Counted from the stretch's first letter, positions 47,236-56,155 are shown. The stretch: DNA of 64,000 nucleotides from Hyphomicrobiales bacterium (GCA_017302635.1 JAFLCX010000002.1:558001-622000); one strand, 5' to 3'. Notes: generated by a model not told the origin, from the sequence alone. Numbers and translations: made by a program.

Positions 47236-48231
47236 TCAGAGGAAGGGCTTGTCGAGCGGCGTCACCGCAACCTGTGTTCCGGCTGCGAAGCCTTCGAGTT
47301 GCGCCGGGGTCAGACTGAAGGCCTGCAGGCGCGCGATTGCCGAGAGCGGGAAATCGCCGGATGCCAGCGGGTCGGCCATGCCATCCTGGAGACGGTGGAG
47401 CACGATTTCGGCAATGCCCACCGGCGACGTCAGTTTCCGGGCGAGCGGAAATTCGATCATCTGGATGGTCCCGCCGGTAAGGGCCGCGAAAACCGGCAGC
47501 AGCAACGCGCACCACGCAGCGATGATGCAATCGATGCGCGACGGCACTTCAACGATGATGCAGCCGGATCGATGCTCGATCCAAGCGGTATCGGCCGGGC
47601 GAAGCGCGAGCCTCGCCGGAGCGTTGTTGTTCCAGCGGATCATGACATCCGGCAAGTCACCATCGGTCGAAATCGCGAATCCCAAGGCTGAAAGACGCGC
47701 TCTGAGCCAGAAGGTCTCGGGGCAGTCGTCCGCCTCGATCCGCACATGCGGCCGGCGCACGGGGAGGGCTTCTTCTCCGATCCGAAGGGCGGCCAGCACA
47801 GTTTCCGCCGTGATGCAGCGACCGGCTTCACCAATGAGCGCGCCGAGTGGAAGATCATGGCCGGCAAGGCGCGTATCATGGCCTGGCTCGACACTTTCCG
47901 TTGCATGCCAGAAAGGGCCAAGCTGCGCGATGGTGTTCGGGTCGATCACAGCATCGCATCCTGGGGGCATTGTATCACCCGCGCTGACGCGGTGCGGAGG
48001 CGCCATCAGAATGACAGGCGCATGGGGGGATGCGCCAGCGAGATCGAGCGCATGAACCGCAAGCCCCGCGCGCGAGGCGGTGGATCGCGCGGGGAGTGAA
48101 ATTGGCGAGGCCAGCGTTTCGGCAAGGCACCACCCGATGGCGGCCTTGAGAGGCACCATGACGGGCTCGAGCGGCTCAATCCGTGCGAGAACCGGTCGCA
48201 AAACCTCATCGAGACTGTGAATGCGGGTCAT
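47236..48231 (-). CDS. Degenerate MoeA-like protein
   Basis: A 331-residue protein resembling only the outer MoeA domains. PVMVPLKAAIGWCLAETLAS matches the MoeA N-terminus, and GHDTRLAGHDLPLGALIGEA plus CITAETVLAALRIGEEALPV resembles the G-x-D-x-x-x-G...lxxxlaalG block. The catalytic motifs ISTGDE, GGTSxG and PGxP are absent. The second half (DVMIRWNNNAPARLALRPAD) has no recognised domain. I favour the ATG at 48231, leaving 97 bases before tupB; the ATG at 48330 would overlap the tupB start. It is in one minus-strand unit with the MoeA-PBP fusion. It may be a partner that binds metal or cofactor, not an active transferase. Confidence 0.6.
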   Translation of the reverse strand: MTRIHSLDEVLRPVLARIEPLEPVMVPLKAAIGWCLAETLASPISLPARSTASRAGLAVHALDLAGASPHAPVILMAPPHRVSAGDTMPPGCDAVIDPNTIAQLGPFWHATESVEPGHDTRLAGHDLPLGALIGEAGRCITAETVLAALRIGEEALPVRRPHVRIEADDCPETFWLRARLSALGFAISTDGDLPDVMIRWNNNAPARLALRPADTAWIEHRSGCIIVEVPSRIDCIIAAWCALLLPVFAALTGGTIQMIEFPLARKLTSPVGIAEIVLHRLQDGMADPLASGDFPLSAIARLQAFSLTPAQLEGFAAGTQVAVTPLDKPFL

Positions 48232-48328
48232 CCATGCATCCGTATCGCGGGCGCGCAGGCCGTGTCGAGCCGGCTTCAGGGTGAAAAACGCTGGAGCCTG
48301 TTCAGGAAAGACCCTAAATGCTTCGCTC

Positions 48329-49030
48329 ATGGATGTTTATTCCGCCTTTCAGGCAGCGTTCTCGCTGATCAGCACTCTGGACCCGCAATTTCTGCAGATT
48401 GTGGCGCTCTCGCTGCGCGTGACCCTGACGGCCATCCTGCTCGCCGCCGTGATCGGGCTGCCGCTTGGAGCGATGCTGGCAATCGCGCGTTTTCCGGGGC
48501 GTTCGGCCGTCATCGTGTTTGTCAACGGCCTGATGGGCCTGCCGCCCGTTGTTGCGGGGCTGGTGGTTTTTCTGGTTCTCTCGCGCTCGGGACCGCTCGG
48601 GCCGCTCGGCTGGCTTTTCACCCCGACGGCGATGATCGTCGCCCAGACATTGCTGGTGCTGCCGATCGTGATCGCACTGACTCGCGGGACAATCGAGGAG
48701 TTGTGGAACGAATATCGCGAGCACCTGACATCGCTCGGGCTGGTCGGCTGGCGGGCCATCCCCACTCTCCTGTGGGATGGGCGCTTCGCTCTGATCACGG
48801 GTCTGCTGGCGGGCTTCGGCCGGGCCAGTGCCGAGGTGGGCGCGGTTCTCATCGTCGGGGGCAATATCGCGGGCTACACGCGCACCATGACAACCGCGAT
48901 CGCTCTCGAGACATCGAAGGGCGATCTGCCGCTGGCGCTCGGGCTTGGCATGGTCCTGATCGCGCTGACTCTGTGCATCAATGCGGCGGCCTATGGCGCG
49001 AGTCGTATCGGCGCCAGGTTCGCGGGGTGA
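48329..49030 (+). CDS. tupB: Tungstate ABC transporter permease
   Basis: A 233-residue inner-membrane permease with about five or six helices. It has the TupB start (FQAAFSLISTLDPQFLQIVA) and the ABC-permease EAA-type loop near residues 110-150 (IEELWNEYREHLTSLGLVGW). The pattern GLPPVVAGLVVFLVLSRSGP is typical of TupB and ModB-like permeases. tupC overlaps or follows within 5 bases. No strong ribosome site is seen close to the ATG at 48329 (an AGGAAAG lies 18 bases upstream). The start is opposite that of the degenerate MoeA-like gene. Confidence 0.85.
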   Translation: MDVYSAFQAAFSLISTLDPQFLQIVALSLRVTLTAILLAAVIGLPLGAMLAIARFPGRSAVIVFVNGLMGLPPVVAGLVVFLVLSRSGPLGPLGWLFTPTAMIVAQTLLVLPIVIALTRGTIEELWNEYREHLTSLGLVGWRAIPTLLWDGRFALITGLLAGFGRASAEVGAVLIVGGNIAGYTRTMTTAIALETSKGDLPLALGLGMVLIALTLCINAAAYGASRIGARFAG

Positions 49031-49035
49031 AGGCG

Positions 49036-49755
49036 ATGCGCGACAGGGTTTCTATCCTGCCTCTTCAGGTGGAGAACATCGCGTTTGAGGCTTCGGGCAA
49101 ACGGCTGCTCGATGGCGTGAGTTTCTCATTGCCGAAGGGTGGGGTAACGGCCGTGATCGGCCCGAACGGAGCGGGCAAATCGCTGACTTTGCGGATCTGC
49201 CACGGTCTGATCGCACCGAGCGAGGGGCTCGTGCGCTGGCAGGAGAGTGCCTCATCGGCGGGGCTGAAGCGGCACTCGATGGTGTTCCAACGCCCGGTCA
49301 TGCTCAGGCGCTCGGCACTTGCCAATCTCATGCATGCCCTGAACGCTGTCGGTGGCGCGGACCCTGCAAAGCGATCCGCCGACGCGCTGGATCGCTTTGG
49401 ATTATCGGCCCTTTCGGGGCGTCCGGCGCGGCTTCTGTCCGGTGGTGAACAGCAGCGGCTTGCGATTGCGCGTGCCTGGGCGCTCGATCCGGAAATGCTG
49501 TTCCTCGATGAACCTTCATCGCAGCTTGACCCCGGTGCGACGCGCCAGATCGAGGAGATGATCGCCAACCTTGCCCGTGAGGGCATGACCATCCTGATGG
49601 CGACACATGACCTTGCTCAGGCCCGGCGACTTTGCCAGCGTGTCCTGTTCTTTCATCGAGGCCGGATTGTTGAAGATGCCCCGGCCGAGCACTTCTGGAA
49701 CCGGCCAGAGACAGAAGAGGGCAGGGCCTTCATTGCGGGCGATCTTCTCTGGTAA
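49036..49755 (+). CDS. tupC: Tungstate ABC transporter ATP-binding protein
   Basis: A 239-residue ABC ATPase: Walker A GPNGAGKS (about 42-49), Q-loop SMVFQRPVML, signature [20 protein letters not shown], Walker B MLFLDEPSSQLDP and switch histidine MATHDLAQA. No C-terminal TOBE regulatory domain is present, as in TupC and unlike ModC. Start at the ATG 49036; a GTG at 49027 overlapping the tupB stop is an alternative. Together with tupB and the convergent tupA it makes a complete importer. Confidence 0.88.
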   Translation: MRDRVSILPLQVENIAFEASGKRLLDGVSFSLPKGGVTAVIGPNGAGKSLTLRICHGLIAPSEGLVRWQESASSAGLKRHSMVFQRPVMLRRSALANLMHALNAVGGADPAKRSADALDRFGLSALSGRPARLLSGGEQQRLAIARAWALDPEMLFLDEPSSQLDPGATRQIEEMIANLAREGMTILMATHDLAQARRLCQRVLFFHRGRIVEDAPAEHFWNRPETEEGRAFIAGDLLW

Positions 49756-49795
49756 AACCCGCTCGTCGGCAAAGAGTGGGATCAGACCGTAACTC

Positions 49796-50638
49796 TCAGG
49801 CTCCGGGCTGCGTGGCGTTCGGGAAAAAGAGAGAGGCTCCGCCGATTCTATAGTCCGAAATGGCCTTCTGGCCTTCCGGCGAAGTGATCCAATCGATGAA
49901 AACCTGACCATCCGCCGCTTTCACATGCGGGTGCTTCGCCGGGTTCACGAGGATCACGCCATACTGGTTGAACAGGCGGCGATCTCCTTCGACCACAATG
50001 TCGAGGTCGCCGCGATTTCTGAAATTGAGCCAGGTTGCACGATCGGAGAGCACATAGCCGTTCTGGGCCGAGGCCATGTTGAGCGCCGCGCCCATGCCTT
50101 GCCCGATCTCGCGATACCACGGCCCCTTGGTCGTCTCGATGTCGATCCCGGCGGCCTTCCAGAGATTCAATTCGGCCGCATGGGTGCCAGATTTGTCGCC
50201 GCGCGAGATAAATAGGGATGCTTTTGCCTGCACCGCTTTCAGCGCCGCGACGATATCCCTGGTGCCCTTGACGCCCGCAGGGTCCACTTTCGGGCCAATC
50301 AGCACGAAATCGTTGTACATCACGGCCTTGCGCTCGACGCCGAAGCCGTCCTCCACGAATTTCAGTTCCTGCGCGCGGGCATGCACGAACACGACATCCG
50401 CATCGCCCCGCCGGCCCGTATCCAGCGCCTGCCCGGTGCCTTGGCTCACAACCCGCACCTCGATCCCCATTTTAGCCTGAAAGATGGGCAGAATATGCGT
50501 GAAGAGGCCCGAATCGGTCGTCGAGGTCGTGGACGAGACCGTAATGAAGCGCGCCGGGGATGCAGCCTGCTGGCCGACAGTCGGGCCAGCCAGCACGATG
50601 CCTAGCGCTACGCCGAGGGCCAGACGACGATCAAGCAT
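49796..50638 (-). CDS. tupA: Tungstate-binding periplasmic protein
   Basis: A 280-residue exported oxyanion-binding protein. A signal peptide covers about residues 1-23 (LALGVALGIVLAGPTVGQ). The mature protein has the tungstate-binding TTTS-like motif SSTTSTTDSGLF, then GTGQALDTGRRGDADVVFVH and the ligand loop SRGDKSGTHAAELNLW. These are the TupA rather than ModA patterns. It is transcribed towards tupC from the other side (41 bases between the stops) and has its own promoter in the 294-base gap up to the RpiR gene. Family match is strong; specificity for W over Mo is an inference from family. Confidence 0.88.
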   Translation of the reverse strand: MLDRRLALGVALGIVLAGPTVGQQAASPARFITVSSTTSTTDSGLFTHILPIFQAKMGIEVRVVSQGTGQALDTGRRGDADVVFVHARAQELKFVEDGFGVERKAVMYNDFVLIGPKVDPAGVKGTRDIVAALKAVQAKASLFISRGDKSGTHAAELNLWKAAGIDIETTKGPWYREIGQGMGAALNMASAQNGYVLSDRATWLNFRNRGDLDIVVEGDRRLFNQYGVILVNPAKHPHVKAADGQVFIDWITSPEGQKAISDYRIGGASLFFPNATQPGA

Positions 50639-50932
50639 GAACTATCTCCGCTGTCCGATTTACCTTCTGATCTTGGCTTCTTCCGCAAGGATGATCGACC
50701 CACCTTGATGGCTCCGAACCCGTGCGGACCTTCAGGCCCATCACATTCAAATAGGTCTGTCGCATTGTGCTCGCGGGCAGGGACGTTTCTTGCCGCTGAA
50801 GACAGTTATGTCGCAAATTGCGTGGCTTTCAAGGGACAGAAAAAATGGGGGAATGGGCATCCAGGCGCAGGGCAAGCCTGACACGGCCAACCTCGCCCAG
50901 CCCGTTGGTGCAGCAAGCAGGGCGGTTGCGCC

Positions 50933-51856
50933 TCACCGGCCTTTGTCAGGCTGCGTGACGAGGTAGGCCGAGATCGCCTCGGTGAGGCGCGCGGCCTTGT
51001 CCACATTGGCGCCATTCGACACCATCAGCGCTGCGACCAGCGCCTCGATCACCAGCAAGGCCGCAACATTGCTCGATGAGAGCACCGGATGCGACGAATG
51101 GGCGATGAGAAGTTCGTCGGCGAGAGGGGCGAGGGGCGACGCCACGGAGTCTGTCAGGGCAATGATGCTGGCGCCTCGATCCACCGCGTAGCGGGTCAGG
51201 TGAATGGCGTCGGCCGCGTAGCGCGGGAACGAGATGGCGAGCAAGGCATCTGAGGCTTCGAGATTCATCAAGCGCCCGGCTGCGACTTCCGTGCCCCCAT
51301 ACTCCACGACATTGACCAGATGCTTGCAGAAAGGCTGCAATCCGAGGGTCAGCAGCGCGGCGAGATGGGCGGAAAGACCAAAACCCAGCACATAGACACA
51401 TGAGGACTCTGACAGCTTCTTCACCACCCGCGCCAGAACTGCAGGATCGAGTCCTTCAGCCGTCGCGCGCAGATTGGCGAGCGAATCCTGCAGGCTGGCG
51501 CGGAGCGGATCATCATCCTGTTGACGCGCCAGCGCCCCACGCAGTTTCTCCACCGGCCGAAGCACGCCTTGCAAGGTATCGGCAAGTGCCGCTCGCAGAT
51601 CGGGGTAACCGCGATATCCCAATGCCCGGGCAAAGCGCGAGAGCGTGGCGGTCGAGACACCGCTCGCGGCGGCGAGATCCTCGATGGATTGCGAGGAGCC
51701 ATGCACGGGATTGCGCAGCAGATGCTCGGCGATCGCACGGTTTGAGGCCGAGCCCGAACCCTGCAATTCGCGCAGGCGCAGGCCCAGTTCGGAACTGGCG
51801 AAGGCCGCGCCGCCAACGCCCATGCCGCTATTCGCTGTATGAAGATATTTTTTCAT
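50933..51856 (-). CDS. MurR/RpiR family transcriptional regulator
   Basis: A 307-residue regulator: an RpiR-type helix-turn-helix (about 45-85: SQSIEDLAAASGVSTATLSR, FARALGYRGYPDLRA) and a SIS sugar-phosphate-type ligand domain (about 145-270: VYVLGFGLSAHLAALLTLGL, ISFPRYAADAIHLTRYAVDR, IIALTDSVASPLAPLADELL). It is divergent from an amino-acid importer and is likely its repressor. Two starts are possible: the ATG at 51856, inside an operator-like repeat, and the ATG at 51823. Neither has a good ribosome site, and the first may be leaderless. Confidence 0.85.
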   Translation of the reverse strand: MKKYLHTANSGMGVGGAAFASSELGLRLRELQGSGSASNRAIAEHLLRNPVHGSSQSIEDLAAASGVSTATLSRFARALGYRGYPDLRAALADTLQGVLRPVEKLRGALARQQDDDPLRASLQDSLANLRATAEGLDPAVLARVVKKLSESSCVYVLGFGLSAHLAALLTLGLQPFCKHLVNVVEYGGTEVAAGRLMNLEASDALLAISFPRYAADAIHLTRYAVDRGASIIALTDSVASPLAPLADELLIAHSSHPVLSSSNVAALLVIEALVAALMVSNGANVDKAARLTEAISAYLVTQPDKGR

Positions 51857-51880
51857 GTGTTGACTATATGAAAATATTTC
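51841..51880. promoter_or_regulatory. Probable operator of the RpiR-type regulator
   Basis: A near-perfect inverted repeat: GAAGATATTTTTTCAT at 51841-51856, an 11-base spacer (51857-51867), and ATGAAAATATTTC at 51868-51880. It covers the regulator start and lies 58 bases before the binding-protein gene, so binding could block both directions. It is AT-rich in a GC-rich region. Regulators of this family bind such dyads; the pairing here is inference. Confidence 0.65.
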
Positions 51881-51937
51881 GACAATGTGAAGTCAACTCG
51901 GAATGGATAGAGTTCCGGCCAACTGGGAGATCCGATC

Positions 51938-52714
51938 ATGCTCAAGCGTACTTTCCTCGCCGCGATTGCCGGTGCAGCTTTTGCTGCCAGCCTCACCACA
52001 TCGGCCTTTGCCCAGGCCGAAAAGCTGCGGGTGGGTGTTGAGGGCAATTATCCACCGTTTTCGATGATTGCGCCGGACGGCAAGCTTCAGGGCTTCGATA
52101 TCGACATCGCCAACGCGATCTGCGCCGAGATGAAGGCCGAATGCACCTTCGTGCAGCAGGAATTCGACGGCATCATTCCGGCGCTCAACGCCAAGAAATT
52201 CGACCTGATCGTGGCCTCCATGACCATCACGGAAGCGCGCAAGAAATCGGTCGATTTCTCCGACCCCTATTACGATGTGCCGTCGCGCTTTGTCGCCAAG
52301 CAGGGTGCTTTCGCCGATCATTCGCCGGCAGCGCTCAAGGGCAAGAAAATTGTTGTGCTGCGCAATTCGCCACGCGCCGCCTATCTCGCCGAGAACTACA
52401 AGGAGAGCGAAATCGTTCTCGCCGGCAAGGAAACCGAGGTCTACATGGAACTCGCGGTTGGCCGCGCCGATGTGGCGTTCGGCTCATCGGTTGTTTCGGC
52501 CGAGGCCTTCCTGAAGAAGCCGGAAGGCAAGGGCTTTGCCCAGCTTGGTCCAGCGATCCGCATCGGCGGTGGCTCGGGTGTGGGCATTGCCGTGCGCAAG
52601 GATGACACGGCTCTCGTCGGCAAGATTAATGCGGCGCTCAAGGCCATCAAGGCCAACGGCACCTACAAGAAGCTCGCCGACAAATATTTCGATTTCGATA
52701 TCTCGGGCTCGTAA
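51938..52714 (+). CDS. Periplasmic amino-acid-binding protein (family 3)
   Basis: A 258-residue exported binding protein with a signal peptide cut near residue 25 (AGAAFAASLTTSAFA). The mature part begins KLRVGVEGNYPPFSMI, has DIDIANAICAEMK, the family line FDLIVASMTITEARKKSVDF and SDPYYDVPSRFVA, and a C-terminal AIKANGTYKKLADKYFDFD. This is the HisJ/LAO/ArtJ group, which binds basic or other polar amino acids. It heads the operon with two permeases, a deacylase and an ATPase, and is divergent from the RpiR gene. Confidence 0.9.
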   Translation: MLKRTFLAAIAGAAFAASLTTSAFAQAEKLRVGVEGNYPPFSMIAPDGKLQGFDIDIANAICAEMKAECTFVQQEFDGIIPALNAKKFDLIVASMTITEARKKSVDFSDPYYDVPSRFVAKQGAFADHSPAALKGKKIVVLRNSPRAAYLAENYKESEIVLAGKETEVYMELAVGRADVAFGSSVVSAEAFLKKPEGKGFAQLGPAIRIGGGSGVGIAVRKDDTALVGKINAALKAIKANGTYKKLADKYFDFDISGS

Positions 52715-52728
52715 TCCGGCCTGACCCG

Positions 52729-52756
52729 AACCGGGATGCGTCGCAGCGTCCCGGTT
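52729..52756 (+). promoter_or_regulatory. Intercistronic hairpin after the binding-protein gene
   Basis: Arms AACCGGGA and TCCCGGTT, with a further GC/GC pairing inside, form a stable stem 15 bases after the binding-protein stop. Such hairpins commonly make the binding protein more abundant than the permeases by partial termination or mRNA protection. It is followed by CCTTCCTTTTT, so it may also terminate. Confidence 0.55.
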
Positions 52757-52829
52757 TCGTCCCTTCCTTTTTGAGCGAAGTCGTTGGTGCCTTTGGCCCA
52801 ATGCGGAACTGTGCCCCGGGAACAGAGCG

Positions 52830-53516
52830 ATGCTGCACGGCTATCTCCCCGCGATCCTCGATGGCCTGCGATCGACCCTCGTGGTTTCGGCGGTGTCGCT
52901 CGCCATTGCGTGCCTGTTCGGGCTGATCGGTGCCAGCGCCAAGCTGTCGAGCTCGCGTGCGGCCAATGTCGCGGTCGATGCCTACACGACGCTCATTCGC
53001 GGGCTGCCGGAACTCGTCCTGCTGCTGCTGATCTTCTATGGCGGGCAGATCATGATCAACAAGCTCGCGGACAAGGCCGGGCTTGGATACATTGATATCA
53101 ATCCCTTCATCGCCGGCACGCTGACATTGGGCTTCATCTTCGGAGCCTATCTGACCGAGACGTTCCGTGGCGCGATCCTCGCGATCCCGCGCGGCCAGAT
53201 GGAAGCCGGTCTCGCCTATGGCATGACGCGCCTTCAGGTGCTCAAGCGCATCACGCTGCCACAGATGATCCGCCACGCCATCCCCGGCTTCACGAACAAC
53301 TGGCTGGTGATGATCAAGGCGACTGCGCTCCTCTCGATCATCGGGCTCGATGACATGGTTCACCGCGCCAATCTCGCCTCGGCGGCCACGCGCCAGCCCT
53401 TCACATTCTACGCCACCATTGCGGTGATTTATCTGGCCGTGACCACCATCTCGATCCTCGGCCTCGGCTGGCTCGAGCGGCGATTCTCCCTCGGTGTCAG
53501 AAAGGTGGAGTTCTGA
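52830..53516 (+). CDS. Amino-acid ABC transporter permease 1 (HisQ/ArtQ type)
   Basis: A 228-residue inner-membrane permease with about five transmembrane helices (near residues 10-30, 52-70, 90-110, 150-170 and 190-210). The EAA loop is PRGQMEAGLAYGMTRLQVLK, which contacts the ATPase, and the start LPAILDGLRSTLVVSAVSLA is typical of HisQ-like proteins. The stop overlaps the second permease start by one base (TGATG). Its partner forms the heterodimeric channel. Confidence 0.88.
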   Translation: MLHGYLPAILDGLRSTLVVSAVSLAIACLFGLIGASAKLSSSRAANVAVDAYTTLIRGLPELVLLLLIFYGGQIMINKLADKAGLGYIDINPFIAGTLTLGFIFGAYLTETFRGAILAIPRGQMEAGLAYGMTRLQVLKRITLPQMIRHAIPGFTNNWLVMIKATALLSIIGLDDMVHRANLASAATRQPFTFYATIAVIYLAVTTISILGLGWLERRFSLGVRKVEF

Positions 53517-54232
53517 TGATCGACTGGGCGCTTATTGTTGAGTCGCTGCCGGCCTATTGGCGCGGATTGCAGGTGAGTCTGCTCTTGATGCTGATCTGCA
53601 TCAGCGCGTCTTTCGTGCTCTCGGTGCCGCTGGCGATCGCGAGGGTTTCGCCCAATCCGTGGCTCGCGAAGCCGGTGTTTCTCTATACCTATGTGCTGCG
53701 CGGCACGCCGCTTCTGGTGCAGCTTTACATGATCTATTTCGGGCTGGCGCAGTTCGAGTGGCTGCGGGAAAGCGCGGCCTGGCCGCTGTTCCGCAACGCG
53801 TGGTTCTGCGCCTGGCTCGCCTTCGCGCTCAATTCCACGGCCTACACGACCGAAATTCTGGCCGGGGCCCTGCGCCAGACACCCAGCGGCGAGCTGGAAG
53901 CCGCACGAAGTCTCGGCATGTCGACCGCCAAGATCTACCGGCGCATCCTGCTGCCAAGCGCCATTCGCCGGGCGCTGCCGCAATATGGCAACGAGCTGGT
54001 GATGGTGATGCACGCGACCTCGATCGCGAGCGCGGTGACCATCGTGGAACTCACGCGCACCGCACGGGATGTCTACTACAACAACCTCGCACCGCTCGAA
54101 GCGTTTGGACTGGTGGCGGTGTTCTATTTCGCCATCACATTCACACTTGTCGGGATTGTGAAGCTTCTGGAGCGACGCTTCCTGAAGCATCTTCAACCGA
54201 AATCCGCTGATCCGGCTCCGACGCGCCCATGA
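53516..54232 (+). CDS. Amino-acid ABC transporter permease 2 (HisM/ArtM type)
   Basis: A 238-residue permease with about five helices. The start ESLPAYWRGLQVSLLLMLIC, the gate segment YVLRGTPLLVQLYMIYFGLA and the EAA loop PSGELEAARSLGMSTAKIYR match HisM/ArtM. It overlaps permease 1 by one base and the deacylase gene by four (ATGA), so the cluster is a single translational unit. Confidence 0.88.
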   Translation: MIDWALIVESLPAYWRGLQVSLLLMLICISASFVLSVPLAIARVSPNPWLAKPVFLYTYVLRGTPLLVQLYMIYFGLAQFEWLRESAAWPLFRNAWFCAWLAFALNSTAYTTEILAGALRQTPSGELEAARSLGMSTAKIYRRILLPSAIRRALPQYGNELVMVMHATSIASAVTIVELTRTARDVYYNNLAPLEAFGLVAVFYFAITFTLVGIVKLLERRFLKHLQPKSADPAPTRP

Positions 54233-55344
54233 AGACTGAACATATCGATATTCCTGCCGGCAGCACCGGCGCAGTGCTCCAGTTGACGGCCTTCCGCTTC
54301 GGCAAGGCCGGCGCGCGACCTTCCGTTTACATTCAGGCCGCGCTTCATGCCGACGAAATCCCTGGCATGATCTGTGCGGCACATTTGCGCGACGAACTTG
54401 CCGCGCGGGAGGTTGCCGGCGAGATTTCCGGCGAGGTTATCCTCGTCCCTGTCGCCAATCCCATCGGCCTGTCCCAGGATGTGCTGGGCAATCCGATCGG
54501 GCGGTTTGACCTCGCCGACGGTGGCAATTTCAACCGTGGTTTTCCGTCTTTCAGCACAGCTCTGGCGGAGGCAGTCCGGGGAAGACTCGGCCTTGATGTG
54601 GGGGAAAACGTCACGCTGGTTCGCATGGCGCTGGGCCGCCTGCTCACTGAATGTCCGGCTGCAACGTCGGCCGAGCACCTGAAGAAAGCGCTCGTCGGGC
54701 TCGCCATGCCCTGCGATCTGGTGCTCGATCTGCATTGCGATGCTGAGGCCGCGATGCATCTTTACACCCACTCGGCATCGGCCATGACCTTTGCCCCTCT
54801 GGCTGCCCGCCTCGGCTGCAAGGCCTTTCTGGTTGCGGAGAATTCCGGCGGCGATCCGTTCGATGAGGCGGTGAGCCGCCCCTGGTTTGAACTGTCGACG
54901 CAGTTCCCGGATGTACCCATCCCCTTTGCCTGTCAGTCCACGACCGTGGAATTGCGCGGGCAGGGGGATGTCTGCGACGAAATGGCCCGCGCCGATGCCG
55001 AAGCAATTCTGGGGTTCCTTCAGGATGTCGGGGCGTTGACGGGCAAGAAATCGCCGTTGCCCGCGTCATTGTGTAACCCGACGCCGCTCTCGGCCTCGCT
55101 TCCCCTGATTGCGCCGGTTTGCGGCATCCTCACCTATCGGCGTGATGTCGGAACCCGTGTTGTCGAAAGCGAAAAGCTGGCCGAGATCACCGATCCGCTG
55201 ACCGGGCAAAGAACCGAAATTCTCAGCCCCTGTGCCGGCATGTTCTTCGCCCGGACAGCCTTGCGCTTCGTGAAGCCCGGCAGACGCATCGGCAAGGTGG
55301 CCGGCGTCACGCCAGCCCGTTCCGGCTACCTGTTGAGCCCCTGA
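54229..55344 (+). CDS. Succinylglutamate desuccinylase/aspartoacylase-family deacylase
   Basis: A 371-residue zinc hydrolase of the M14-like AstE/AspA group. Zinc ligands are visible in [12 protein letters not shown] (His-x-x-Glu, about residues 44-47) and [12 protein letters not shown] (His about 170), the arginine/asparagine substrate part in [11 protein letters not shown] and [10 protein letters not shown], and a C-terminal beta domain ([20 protein letters not shown]). It removes an acyl group from an N-acylated amino acid; candidates are N-acetyl-diaminobutyrate (DoeB-like) or N-succinyl/N-acetyl amino acids. Its place inside the transport operon suggests that the imported compound is acylated. 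Confidence 0.82.
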   Translation: MKTEHIDIPAGSTGAVLQLTAFRFGKAGARPSVYIQAALHADEIPGMICAAHLRDELAAREVAGEISGEVILVPVANPIGLSQDVLGNPIGRFDLADGGNFNRGFPSFSTALAEAVRGRLGLDVGENVTLVRMALGRLLTECPAATSAEHLKKALVGLAMPCDLVLDLHCDAEAAMHLYTHSASAMTFAPLAARLGCKAFLVAENSGGDPFDEAVSRPWFELSTQFPDVPIPFACQSTTVELRGQGDVCDEMARADAEAILGFLQDVGALTGKKSPLPASLCNPTPLSASLPLIAPVCGILTYRRDVGTRVVESEKLAEITDPLTGQRTEILSPCAGMFFARTALRFVKPGRRIGKVAGVTPARSGYLLSP

Positions 55345-55354
55345 GGAGCATGTG

Positions 55355-56155
55355 ATGAGTGAGATCGCCTCGAACCCGGCTCGTCTGACGGGACAGAAAC
55401 TGCTCGTCGAGGGCCTCTACAAGCGTTTCGGCTCGGTCGAAGTGCTCGAGGGCGTGTCCCTCTCGGCTCAATCCGGCGACGTGATCGCGCTGATCGGCTC
55501 CTCAGGCTCCGGCAAGAGCACGGTGCTGCGTTGCCTGAACTTGCTGGAAAAGCCCAATGCTGGCCGCATTGTCGTCAGCGGGGAAGAACTGAAACTTGTT
55601 GCCGATCGCAAGGGGGAACTAGGAGCGGCCGACCCGGCCCAGCTTCAGCGAATCCGGGCGCGGCTTTCGATGGTGTTCCAGCAATTCAACCTCTGGGGCC
55701 ATATGACCGCGATCGAGAACATCATCGAAGCGCCGATGCATGTGCTTGGCCTTTCGAAGGCCGAGGCGATCGCGCGCGCCGAGCGCTATCTCGATCGCGT
55801 TGGCGTATCCCATCGCAAGGATGCCTATCCGGCTCACATGTCGGGCGGCGAGCAGCAGCGGGTCGCGATCGCCCGTGCTCTGGCGATGGAGCCGGAGGTC
55901 ATGCTGTTCGACGAGCCGACCTCAGCGCTCGATCCCGAGCTTGTGGGCGAAGTCTTGCGTGTCATGCGCTCGCTGGCCGAAGAGGGGCGAACGATGCTCG
56001 TTGTCACACACGAAATGGGTTTCGCGCGTGAAGTGGCCAATCGCGTCGTTTTTCTCCATCGCGGCGTGATCGAGGAGGAGGGGCCACCGGCAGATGTCCT
56101 CGGAGCGCCGAAGAGCGAGCGCCTGAAGGCCTTCCTGGCATCCAGCCTGAAGTAG
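55355..56155 (+). CDS. Amino-acid ABC transporter ATP-binding protein (HisP/GlnQ type)
   Basis: A 266-residue ATPase: Walker A GSSGSGKS, the family insertion with a long loop before the Q-loop [16 protein letters not shown], signature [20 protein letters not shown], Walker [18 protein letters not shown] and the switch [15 protein letters not shown]. The FQQFNLW segment is typical of polar amino-acid importers. The ATG at 55355 follows GAGGAG by six bases; a GTG one codon earlier is less likely. Last gene of the operon. Confidence 0.92.
   Translation: MSEIASNPARLTGQKLLVEGLYKRFGSVEVLEGVSLSAQSGDVIALIGSSGSGKSTVLRCLNLLEKPNAGRIVVSGEELKLVADRKGELGAADPAQLQRIRARLSMVFQQFNLWGHMTAIENIIEAPMHVLGLSKAEAIARAERYLDRVGVSHRKDAYPAHMSGGEQQRVAIARALAMEPEVMLFDEPTSALDPELVGEVLRVMRSLAEEGRTMLVVTHEMGFAREVANRVVFLHRGVIEEEGPPADVLGAPKSERLKAFLASSLK

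Noticed and set aside
45971..48055. 694-codon plus-strand frame over the two MoeA-like genes
   Set aside because: Low-complexity composition and no motif; MoeA motifs are clear on the minus strand.
48231..48330. Longer start (ATG 48330) for the degenerate MoeA-like gene
   Set aside because: It would overlap the tupB start and leave no promoter space; the extra residues have no family match.
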